Positions 46,308 to 53,552 of a stretch of DNA of 64,000 nucleotides are shown here, piece after piece. Each line of letters begins with the position of its first letter. Position 1 is the stretch's first letter. Made by a program: the position numbers and the translations under genes. Source of the stretch: Lysobacter sp. 5GHs7-4 (GTDB lineage: Bacteria; Pseudomonadota; Gammaproteobacteria; Xanthomonadales; Xanthomonadaceae); NCBI RefSeq assembly GCF_021284765.1, contig NZ_CP089924.1, positions 824,001 through 888,000 of the forward strand. The letters run 5' to 3'. The notes under the pieces were generated by a model that saw only the letters and a list, made by a program, of their open reading frames with translations, was not told the origin of the DNA and did not search any database.

Positions 46308-46731
46308 TCAGAATATTCTAATTTCGCTTGAGCCGCGCCATGCAGAAAGCATTTTGTCGGGTCGAAAGAGCTTTGAGCTAAGACGCCGCGCAATGCGAGT
46401 AGAGCCTGGCGTCGTGGTGTGGATGTACGCGAAGGTGCCAAAGGCGCAGATCGTAGGATATGCGACAGTGGCTGATTTGCATGTGGGGTCGCCGGCATCG
46501 CTGTGGCGGCGATTTAGTAAGAAGGTGGGCATTTCAAGGAAGGAGTTCTTTGAATATTTTGCTGAGTCGCCTTCGGCGTTCGCGATGGAGCTGAAGAGGA
46601 CGGCTCGTTTGAAGACACCTTTATCTCTGAGCGAGTTGCGCGAAGTAGAGGCTGGATTTCAACCTCCACAGTTCTTTAAGCGACTTAGTAGTGACGCGCA
46701 AGTGTTCAGGACGATGTCTGAGCACGTATAG
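46300..46731 (+). CDS. ASCH domain protein
   Basis: A 143-residue protein. ILISLEPRHAESILSGRKSFELRRR is the ASCH/PUA-like opening (the conserved Lys followed by ELR and basic residues), and VVVWMYAKVPKAQIVGYATV is the central barrel strand pair. ASCH domains bind RNA or modified nucleosides and recur beside GNAT and PIN genes. Its ATG lies inside the end of the preceding gene, and its stop (TAG) overlaps the AGGAG site of the AbiH gene, so the three are probably one operon. Confidence 0.82.
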   Translation: MVSQNILISLEPRHAESILSGRKSFELRRRAMRVEPGVVVWMYAKVPKAQIVGYATVADLHVGSPASLWRRFSKKVGISRKEFFEYFAESPSAFAMELKRTARLKTPLSLSELREVEAGFQPPQFFKRLSSDAQVFRTMSEHV

Positions 46732-46739
46732 GAGTCCAT

Positions 46740-47684
46740 ATGGTACGGTTGTATGTCATCGGCAATGGTTTTGATCTCCACCACAGGATTCCATCGAGCT
46801 ACTCGGCGTTCGGCGAGTACTTGCAGGCTGTCGACCCAGACGCCTTCGAGAACGTAGAGAAGTACCTGTATCTAGAATCTAATGATGCGGGTTCAGCGAG
46901 GAGGTTCTGGGCGAACTTCGAACAGGCACTTGCGGATTTTGGTCCCGATGACGTGATCGAAGATGCGTCCCAGTTTCTTGTGTCTTATGCGGCAGAGGAC
47001 TGGTCTGATTCAGGTCACCACGACTACCAATATGAGATTGAGCGTGTAGTTACATCGCTATCGACGAACCTGAAGGCCCGATTCTCCGAATGGATAAAGA
47101 CTCTGCCGATACCCGATGCGCCACCGATAAGGACGGCGTTAGCCATAGATACACGAGCGCTCTTCTTAAGCTTCAACTACACGGTGACTCTCTCTAAGGC
47201 CTACGGCGTACCGCCAGACCGAATTGTCTATATTCATGGGTGCGCAGATTCTGGCGAGAACCTAGTGCTTGGCCACGGCTGGAATCCGGTAACTAAGGAT
47301 TCGCTTAATAAGAATGTAGATCCAGAATTAATAGATACTCGTGAGCTTCAAGGCAACGAAATTCTAGATGAGTACTTTGAGCTAACGTACAAGCCCGCCG
47401 AGAAAGTTATCGCAAACTGGCGTGCCTTCTTTGATGGGCTAATTGACGTAGATGAGGTTTACATCCTCGGTCACTCTATGTCTGAAGTAGACATGCCGTA
47501 CCTTTTTGAACTGGCGAGAAATGTATCATCTGCCGCGACTTGGGTGGTGAGCTACTACGGGGAAGATGAAAAGTTTCTAAGAGCCGAAACAATGAAGAAA
47601 CTTGGAATCCAGTCGTACGATTTGATTGAACTAAGTTCGCTGGCACTCCCGGTGCAAATCATTGATCCCAGCATGGAGGGATAG
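46740..47684 (+). CDS. AbiH-family abortive infection protein
   Basis: A 314-residue protein. LYVIGNGFDLHHRIPSSYSAF at the start is the AbiH signature (nucleotide-binding-like strand and loop), FLSFNYTVTLSKAYG near 140 is the second conserved block, and YIHG near 162 and LGHSMSEVDMPY near 245 follow. AbiH proteins block phage growth at the cost of the cell in Lactococcus; the mechanism is not well known. It is last in the low-GC island. The ATG is eight bases after AGGAG. Confidence 0.86.
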   Translation: MVRLYVIGNGFDLHHRIPSSYSAFGEYLQAVDPDAFENVEKYLYLESNDAGSARRFWANFEQALADFGPDDVIEDASQFLVSYAAEDWSDSGHHDYQYEIERVVTSLSTNLKARFSEWIKTLPIPDAPPIRTALAIDTRALFLSFNYTVTLSKAYGVPPDRIVYIHGCADSGENLVLGHGWNPVTKDSLNKNVDPELIDTRELQGNEILDEYFELTYKPAEKVIANWRAFFDGLIDVDEVYILGHSMSEVDMPYLFELARNVSSAATWVVSYYGEDEKFLRAETMKKLGIQSYDLIELSSLALPVQIIDPSMEG

Positions 47685-47921
47685 CAGGAGCCAGGATCGT
47701 CTTTCGCTGAGTGTGGTCGCATCTCGCAAAAATGTGGTCAGGTTCGTTTGCGCTCCATTGCCCCGAGCGATTGCATTGACCGTAGCGGCCTAGGCATGGG
47801 CACGGCTCTTGTGCTTCCGCTTAGCCCCGAGACACCATGCCCGAGGACGACTGCCATCGGTTCGGGCGCCCGGTTCCGCAGGCAGCCCCGTTCCTCGATC
47901 GGCGATGCATAAGGACATTGC

Positions 47922-48078
47922 ATGAATCTCAGGCTCTTGTCCGGCGCTTTCGCGGTGGGCGCTGCTGCTCATCGCCTTCAGCCATTCGCAACCTACGCTC
48001 GTCGCGCAGGATTGGTCGATGATGGGGTGGAACTTCCAAGTCATCTCCAACGTGGCCAAGAATAGGCGTGGGAGTTGA
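47922..48078 (+). pseudogene. Broken 5' copy of the LamG-domain gene
   Basis: From 47922 the DNA parallels the start of the intact gene at 51680. The translation shifts frame after about 18 codons and then reads SQPTLVAQDWSMMGWNFQV, matching SQPTPVVQGWSVAGWNFQA, until a stop at 48078. Only about 150 bp survive. It lies at the right border of the island, so the island or a deletion probably removed the rest. Confidence 0.7.
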
Positions 48079-48225
48079 CTTTCTGGATTTTCCAGTTGTG
48101 GTCGAAATGGGTCGGGCGGCAGAGATTTTATTGGTTTCGAATCTAATGCGCGTACTTTCTGCTCAGTTCTGGGCATGGCCATTTGCGCGATTTGTTAGCT
48201 TTCGGTATCGTAAGATCAAGGTTAG

Positions 48226-48231
48226 TATAAT
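48226..48231 (+). promoter_or_regulatory. Possible -10 box (TATAAT)
   Basis: A consensus TATAAT in a strongly AT-rich pocket, about 135 bp ahead of the small gene at 48366 and just upstream of the tandem palindromes. No good -35 box is seen at the right distance. Confidence 0.35.
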
Positions 48232-48241
48232 GTCCTGGTAG

Positions 48242-48271
48242 TTACGTTTAACGTAATTACGATAATCGTAA
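48242..48271. promoter_or_regulatory. Two adjoining 15-bp palindromes, candidate operator
   Basis: TTACGTTTAACGTAA (48242-48256) is followed without a gap by TTACGATAATCGTAA (48257-48271). Both have arms TTACG / CGTAA around five bases. A further half site CGTAA lies near 48210. This is the form of a repressor site bound by two dimers side by side. The regulator is not identified. Confidence 0.6.
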
Positions 48272-48365
48272 TTGACGACGATTTATTTTATTAAGATCCT
48301 TCTGTTGTGCCGCTTCGGCTTTTGTGTCGAGGCACTGTTCTGCAGGTCAACAAGAAGGAACTGGT

Positions 48366-48626
48366 ATGAGCAAGGAATTGCCTCAAGACATAGCGGTTAT
48401 TGGTTTCAATAGGTACGAAACTGCAATCCACACTGCCAACTTGTCCTCCGCGCAGTCTTATGCGCGAGCCAGAGGCCTACCGCTGGCCTACTTCTACGCG
48501 GATACGCAGGTGATGGCCGAGGCCATCGTGACGTTCTGGCTGCTCAACCAGACCGAGCAGCGCAAAGTGCTGGCGGACCTCAAGAAGCGGGTATTCACCG
48601 AGCCGAAGAAGCCCACCAAGGGCTGA
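48366..48626 (+). CDS. Small hypothetical protein
   Basis: An 86-residue soluble protein, with AAGGAA seven bases before the ATG. The sequence has strand-then-helix character (IAVIGFNRYETA; SSAQSYARARGLPLAYFYAD) and a basic tail. It probably belongs to the transcript controlled by the tandem palindromes upstream. The start after an AT-rich leader of several hundred bases suggests tight regulation. No family is recognised. Confidence 0.58.
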   Translation: MSKELPQDIAVIGFNRYETAIHTANLSSAQSYARARGLPLAYFYADTQVMAEAIVTFWLLNQTEQRKVLADLKKRVFTEPKKPTKG

Positions 48627-48769
48627 GCCGGCGCGGGAAGTTGGCGTGGGGTAGGGCGGGCGGCCGAGAACCGTGGTGCTGGCGCCTCGCTAGCCCTGCG
48701 AGGTGGTAGCGGAAGGCTTCGGATACATCGGCCTGCGCTACAAACTCGCAGCCCAGCGGCCTAAACGCG

Positions 48770-48955
48770 GTCGCGTGCCGGTCGGGACTCGTCGCTTGCC
48801 CTCCAGCGGCGGTCGCGTGCCCGTCGGAACCGGTCGCTTGCGCTCCAAAGCCGGTCCGATCCCCGTTTGAACTCGTCGCTTGCCCGTAGAAGCCGGTCGT
48901 GTGCGGTTCCGGACCGCATCGCTGTCCAGAAAACGAGCAGCGATGCCCATACAAC
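48770..48955. repeat. Degenerate tandem repeat, about 20-25 bp units
   Basis: Variants of GGTCGCGTGCC / GTCGGxACTCGTCGCTTGCC recur about eight times with substitutions. On the minus strand the frame gives a Gly/Ala/Thr-rich iteration (GxxATxxDGxATxxGGQAT) but with no credible start or context. It occupies most of the gap between the small gene at 48366 and the minus-strand gene ending at 49079; nothing else is seen in the gap. Confidence 0.55.
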
Positions 48956-49078
48956 CCGCAGGCCTGCCCGTTTTATGGACAGAGTTGTGGATTAAATCCC
49001 CAACTTCTGTGCAAATCGACCCAAGAGGGCGATTCCAGCCGGCTAGCTAGGTTCGCAGCCCAAGCCCACCGCAATGCT

Positions 49079-49504
49079 TCACGCCGGCGCATAGCCGTAC
49101 TCATGCACCTGGCGGGGGTCGCCATACTGCTCAGGTACCCGGATCGTTACCTGCGATCGCTGAATCACGCCGTCCACCCATGCCCAACCCTCCAGTTGCA
49201 GCGGCGCGCCTGCTTGGATCTGGTCGAGCCATTGCGAGTAGCCGTCCGGTACACCGAACAGATCCTGCATAGCTTCGACTTCGAAGTCGCCTGGAAGTGT
49301 CGAGAATTCGATCTCCATCAGTACCCACCGCAGCAGTGCTCGCAAGCGGCGTTCGGGGTCGTGTATCGCGTACGCCTCTTCCGCCGGCGGCGTCAGGCAC
49401 CCCGAAAACGTCTCGCCCCCCACCACTTTGCAATACGCGACCTGATGGGTGTCGCAGGTGACGGAGCCGCCCGGCGGGCTGGGGCATCGGCAGTGGGCCT
49501 TCAT
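49079..49504 (-). CDS. Hypothetical cytoplasmic protein paired with a lipase-like gene
   Basis: A 141-residue soluble protein with a Cys-rich N-terminus (CRCPSP, VTCDT, AYCKVV, SGCLTPP), possibly metal binding, then an acidic alpha/beta part. Its ATG overlaps the stop of the hydrolase gene (ATGA), so the two are coupled. Such pairs (a lipase-like enzyme plus a small soluble or Cys protein) can be effector and immunity or effector and chaperone; this is inference only. Confidence 0.6.
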   Translation of the reverse strand: MKAHCRCPSPPGGSVTCDTHQVAYCKVVGGETFSGCLTPPAEEAYAIHDPERRLRALLRWVLMEIEFSTLPGDFEVEAMQDLFGVPDGYSQWLDQIQAGAPLQLEGWAWVDGVIQRSQVTIRVPEQYGDPRQVHEYGYAPA

Positions 49505-50520
49505 GGCGTTGTCTCCACGGTGATGACGCGGTCTTTGACGGTCACGTTGAATTGGGCGGCTTCGCCGCCGAAGTAGGCGGCCACGATACGTTCGGCCACG
49601 GCGGCGGTGTCGGGCCCGTTGACCTGGGCCTCCTGCGGCAGCGGCGTCTTGAGCTGCGCCTCGCTGAGGCCGCGGTACTGCGCGGTGCATGTTTCCACGG
49701 CGGCGAGGCTGCCGATGGCTTGGCGGAAGCTCATGCCGGCTGGCAGGCCCAGGGTCACGCTGAAGCTGATGCGCACCAGCTCGTTGGCGAACTCGGTCAG
49801 CAGCAGGTGCTGCTGGGCCTGGGCATTGGCGGGCTTCGCGATGGAGCCGTGGTTGGAGCGCTGGATCACGCGGGCGTCGGGGAAGTAGCGGTCGCCTTCG
49901 TCGCGGCTGACGATGGGGCGTATCCAGGGCAGGAACCAGACGTAGGCGATGCGCTCCTCGATCAGCTCCTTGCCGCGGATCATCGGCTTGGGCTTGGCGA
50001 TCAGGTTGCGGAAGTCGGTGCCCAGGGTGGTCAACCACTGGTTGTCCTCGCCTGCCTTGAGGATCTGCGCTTGCGCGTGCTTGAACAGGTTGATGACCGG
50101 GTAGAAGAAGTTCGCCCATTGTGAGCCGGCCGAGGGCGAGGCCACCAGGAACAGGCCGATGACGGTGCCGTGCTCGGCCAGTTCGCTCTGGCGCTGCACT
50201 AGCAGGCGGCGGGCGACGATGCCGCCCATGCTGTGGCACACGAACACGACGATGCGCGATTGCAGGATGCCGTGGCGCTTGAGTTCGTCCCACAGCGCGT
50301 CGGCGGCGTCGGTCACGTGGAAGCGGCCGCTGAAGGCGCGGCTGTGGTAGCTGAAAACGTAGACGCCGGCGTCGCTCAGCTCATTGGCGGCCAGGCGTGG
50401 CCAATAGGCGCCGGTCTTTTTGTTTTTCCATGCGCTGGCGCCGTCGGACATGATGCCGTGCACGTACACCACGGTCGGCGCGGCCGCATCCAACTTCGGC
50501 TTGATCCACTGGCTGTCCAC
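49501..50520 (-). CDS. Alpha/beta hydrolase (lipase/PGAP1-like)
   Basis: A 339-residue protein; the GTG at 50520 follows AAGGAAGGGGCGAGCG and is preferred to longer starts. VVYVHGIMSDGASAWKN holds the oxyanion HG motif, VVFVCHSMGGIVARRLL the nucleophile elbow (GHSMGG with Gly replaced by Cys), and SNHGSIAKP near 245 the probable catalytic His. This resembles the PGAP1/lipase-like serine esterases used as phospholipases by some secreted effectors. It lacks a signal peptide, and no XVIPCD is present. It overlaps the following gene by 4 bp. Confidence 0.82.
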   Translation of the reverse strand: MDSQWIKPKLDAAAPTVVYVHGIMSDGASAWKNKKTGAYWPRLAANELSDAGVYVFSYHSRAFSGRFHVTDAADALWDELKRHGILQSRIVVFVCHSMGGIVARRLLVQRQSELAEHGTVIGLFLVASPSAGSQWANFFYPVINLFKHAQAQILKAGEDNQWLTTLGTDFRNLIAKPKPMIRGKELIEERIAYVWFLPWIRPIVSRDEGDRYFPDARVIQRSNHGSIAKPANAQAQQHLLLTEFANELVRISFSVTLGLPAGMSFRQAIGSLAAVETCTAQYRGLSEAQLKTPLPQEAQVNGPDTAAVAERIVAAYFGGEAAQFNVTVKDRVITVETTP

Positions 50521-50931
50521 CGCTCGCCCCTTCCTTGGCCCCTGAGCGGGAGTGATACGCCATTCTCCGGCGCCCGTCGATATGAGCGGTGTCGGCCGGC
50601 CCTGGGCGCAACGGCGCATGGCGCGTTGCGGCGCAGCGGTCCCATGCACGCGTTGCGATGGCCGAACGGCGGTAGGGTGCGCCAGTATGCGATTCTCGGC
50701 CGCGCGCCGACTAAGGCAATGACGGGCGATCGCTGGGGCGTAACCCGGTCAGGGGGCCGCGAGCTGCCTATGGGGGTGGCGGCCCTTACGCGACCATGGT
50801 GCCGGGTCCACGCCAATGCGCTCCGCTCGGCCGGCGCCGGTTCCCAACATGCGCAGTACCTGTGGGCCGAGGCGACCGTACCGCCCCACCGTGGTCCGCC
50901 GGAACATGGCGCCGGACGCTGGGAGGGCCCT
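50521..50931. other. Divergent intergenic stretch, no gene seen
   Basis: About 410 bp between the hydrolase start and the coiled-coil gene start. It should hold both promoters. A GTAGGGTGCGCCAGTATGCGATT segment near 50672 loosely resembles the GTAGGATGCG repeat. Nothing else is supported. Confidence 0.45.
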
Positions 50932-51459
50932 ATGACCTGGGTGGAAGTCATCGACTCGATCGCGAAGATCGGACTGGGCGCCGTCATCGGCGGCCTGTTC
51001 TCGGTCGTGGCGCTGCGCATGAACTACCACAACGAAAAAGTGAAAGAGCTGCGGGCGCGCAAGGTCAGGATGGTGGAAGAGGCGGTGGACGTGGTGGAGA
51101 AGTTCTTCAACACGCACGCGAACTTCGTCTCGCGACTGTCGTGGATGGTGGAGGACGCGTATGGATCCCCGGCACAGATCTCGCCGGCAACGCATGCGCA
51201 GCTAAAGGAGCGCGACGACTTGCTGCAGGAGAACGCGGACCGTGCGCATGTCGCGGCCTCTCGCCTCGGCCTGCTCAAGGCGAACGACAGCTACGCGAGC
51301 CTCAAGGGCGCCATCGCCGAGATCATGGACTTCAGAAACGCGATGGTGAGAAAGGCGGCCTTGCCCAGTGCAGAGGAACTCAGGGCGCATCAGGACAAAG
51401 CCACGGGGCTTAAGGCGGAGGTTCAGAAGCAGGTCGCTGAGCTGTATGCCTCGTTCTAG
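50932..51459 (+). CDS. Single-helix membrane protein with coiled coil
   Basis: A 175-residue protein after GGGAGGGCCCT. One transmembrane helix (about residues 8-28) is followed by a charged helical region (NEKVKELRARKVRMVEEAVDV and on to the C-terminus) likely to form a coiled coil on the cytoplasmic side. No enzymatic motif. Function unknown. Confidence 0.62.
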   Translation: MTWVEVIDSIAKIGLGAVIGGLFSVVALRMNYHNEKVKELRARKVRMVEEAVDVVEKFFNTHANFVSRLSWMVEDAYGSPAQISPATHAQLKERDDLLQENADRAHVAASRLGLLKANDSYASLKGAIAEIMDFRNAMVRKAALPSAEELRAHQDKATGLKAEVQKQVAELYASF

Positions 51460-51679
51460 CGAGTAAGGGCCGGTGGTGCGCTGAGGGGCGGATGCGGTCG
51501 CCGACCGCGACGCCGCTGGATAGGACGGCCGGGCGGCCGGCCACGCGTCCGCACCCCGCGCCGCCGCCTTGCATTTCCATTTCCCCCAGCCACAAGATGC
51601 GGCAACAGCCGGCACACCGGCTGGATCGGGCCGGCGCCACGCCGCCGGCCCCAGGGGACTTCGGGGATAAGGACTTCGC

Positions 51680-52840
51680 ATGAACGGTAAGGCCGTACTC
51701 TGCGCGCTCGTCGTGGGCGCGCTGTTGCCCATCGCCACCACTCGTTCGCAACCCACGCCGGTCGTGCAGGGCTGGTCGGTGGCGGGGTGGAACTTTCAGG
51801 CCATCTCCACCGTGGCCACCGACGTGACCAACCACGGCCACGACGCCACGGCGGTGGGCACCAACACCACGTCCTGGGGCTGGGCCAACCGCGGCGCCAG
51901 TCTGGCCACGGGCAAGTACTACACCGTGCCGTACTCGCCGGCGCTGAGTTTTGCCAGCGGCGATTTCAGTTTCGCCGCCTATGTGCGCATCGGCCCGGGC
52001 AACATCATCAACCGCACGATTTTGGACAACCGTGGCATCGACGGCGGCTACCTGTTCGCCATTTCCACCGGCCGGCGCCTGACGCTGCGGCTGGCCGGTT
52101 CGTCGCGCAAGGCGCCGTACTCGTCGTTGACCGCGATGGCGTTGGTGCCGGACCGTTGGCACCACGTCGCGGTGGCGGTGTCGCGCAGTGCGGGCACGGT
52201 GCAGTTCTACATCGACGGCAACGAGGCCGGCAGCTGGCCGTTGCAATTGGACATCGGCAGCAATACCGACGCGCCGCTGTTGATCGGCGGCAACGTCGAG
52301 GGCACCGGCTACCTCAACAGCCGTATCGACGAGGTCCACCTGTACAGCCGCGCGCTGAACCTGGACGACATCGCCACGGTGATGGCGCCGGGCATGCCGC
52401 TGTACGAGCCCAGTGGGTGGAACGGCGGCTCCATGACCATGAACAACTGCTACAACTACGCCAACAACAAACGCACCAACACCTTCGCCCAGCCCGGCCG
52501 CGCGTCGGGGCAGACCGCCGTGGGCATGAGTTGCGCCGTGGTCCATGCCGCCGCCGTGAGCGACGGCCTGGAACCCATCACCGACCCCTACGACCCCAGC
52601 TACAAGACCGTCGTGGCCCTGGTGGTCGCGCCCAACGAGGACTACCACTGGTACCGCCGCGACCGCTTCGGCACCTGGAGCCACAAGCCCGGACAGACGC
52701 CGGCCACCAACCTGGACAACTCCGGCGCGCAAATCTACGACCCCGAGTACGCCGATAGAGGCGACTACACCGATTTCTGCGGCTACTTCCGCCTGTGGTC
52801 GGACAGCGTGCAGAACCAAGGCCACGAGGAAATCCGATGA
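51680..52840 (+). CDS. Secreted LamG-domain protein with papain-like C-terminal pattern
   Basis: A 386-residue protein with a signal peptide (about residues 1-24). Residues 30-235 are a LamG/concanavalin-like domain (FSFAAYVRIGPGN, RWHHVAVAVSRSAGTVQFYIDG, SRIDEVHLYSRALNLDDI). Residues 250-386 contain NNCYNYANNKRTNTFAQPG, AVVHAAAVSDGL and DYHWYRRDRFGTWSHKPG. The Cys after Asn-Asn and the later His residues have the order of a papain-like or NlpC-type catalytic set, but this has not been confirmed. Its stop overlaps the next gene (ATGA). A broken copy lies at 47922. Confidence 0.75.
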   Translation: MNGKAVLCALVVGALLPIATTRSQPTPVVQGWSVAGWNFQAISTVATDVTNHGHDATAVGTNTTSWGWANRGASLATGKYYTVPYSPALSFASGDFSFAAYVRIGPGNIINRTILDNRGIDGGYLFAISTGRRLTLRLAGSSRKAPYSSLTAMALVPDRWHHVAVAVSRSAGTVQFYIDGNEAGSWPLQLDIGSNTDAPLLIGGNVEGTGYLNSRIDEVHLYSRALNLDDIATVMAPGMPLYEPSGWNGGSMTMNNCYNYANNKRTNTFAQPGRASGQTAVGMSCAVVHAAAVSDGLEPITDPYDPSYKTVVALVVAPNEDYHWYRRDRFGTWSHKPGQTPATNLDNSGAQIYDPEYADRGDYTDFCGYFRLWSDSVQNQGHEEIR

Positions 52841-53340
52841 ACCTGTTTCCCTCCTTCGCACCGAGGCATCCGATGAAAGCCTGGGCCGCCTGCGCATTGC
52901 TGCTGTCGCTGATCGCCGCGCCGCTGGCGTCGGCGCAGGACGCGCCCACCGCGCTGCGCGTGACCTACCTGGTCTACTCCGGTCGGCCCAATCCCACGCT
53001 CACCGTCACCGACCCCGCCACCATCCGCTCGCTGCAGTCGCAGCTGTCCAGCGCGCTGGCCACCGGCGCCGGCGTGCCATCCAAGGAGCTGCCGCCGGTG
53101 CTGGGCTACAACGGCATCCGTGTGGAAGCCGTGGGCCAGGACGGCGCGCCGCAGTACACGGTGAAAGGCCGCTTCCTGCGCTCGGAAACGCAGGCCGACG
53201 CCAAGGCGGCCGCCACGGTTGCGGCCAGTGCTTCGACGTCCGCATCGCTGGTGGAGGCGCAGTTGCTGAAGCTGGCCGAGAACCAGGGGGTGTTGAGCGC
53301 AGCTGCCTTGGCGAATGCGCGTAAGGTATCGGGGAAGTAA
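52837..53340 (+). CDS. Exported protein coupled to the LamG gene
   Basis: A 167-residue protein whose ATG overlaps the LamG stop; an internal ATG at 52873 would give a more typical signal peptide (MKAWAACALLLSLIA to ASAQ). The mature part begins with strands (LRVTYLVYSGRPNPTLTV) and ends in an Ala/Ser-rich helical stretch. It might be the inhibitor or partner of the LamG protein, judging only from the coupling. Confidence 0.65.
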   Translation: MNLFPSFAPRHPMKAWAACALLLSLIAAPLASAQDAPTALRVTYLVYSGRPNPTLTVTDPATIRSLQSQLSSALATGAGVPSKELPPVLGYNGIRVEAVGQDGAPQYTVKGRFLRSETQADAKAAATVAASASTSASLVEAQLLKLAENQGVLSAAALANARKVSGK

Positions 53341-53552
53341 ACAAGCGCGCCGCGTGTCAGGCCGTGCCGCGAGCGGTGCGGCTATCACGTTGCGCCAACA
53401 TCAGGGGTTACCCGCCGCGGCTCGCGCGTAAGCCCCTGCGAGCGGTGCGCAAAAATTAACCCTTGCCTGGTCTTGGGCCGTACCCAACAATCGCTATTCA
53501 CCGATGGGCCATCGATGCCCTCACGAACGCACGCGCTAAGGAAGGGCACGCT

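Noticed and set aside
48595-48954. 119-codon minus-strand frame with Gly/Ala/Thr repeats
   Set aside because: The repetition follows degenerate DNA repeats, there is no ribosome binding site, and it overlaps the end of the small gene at 48366.
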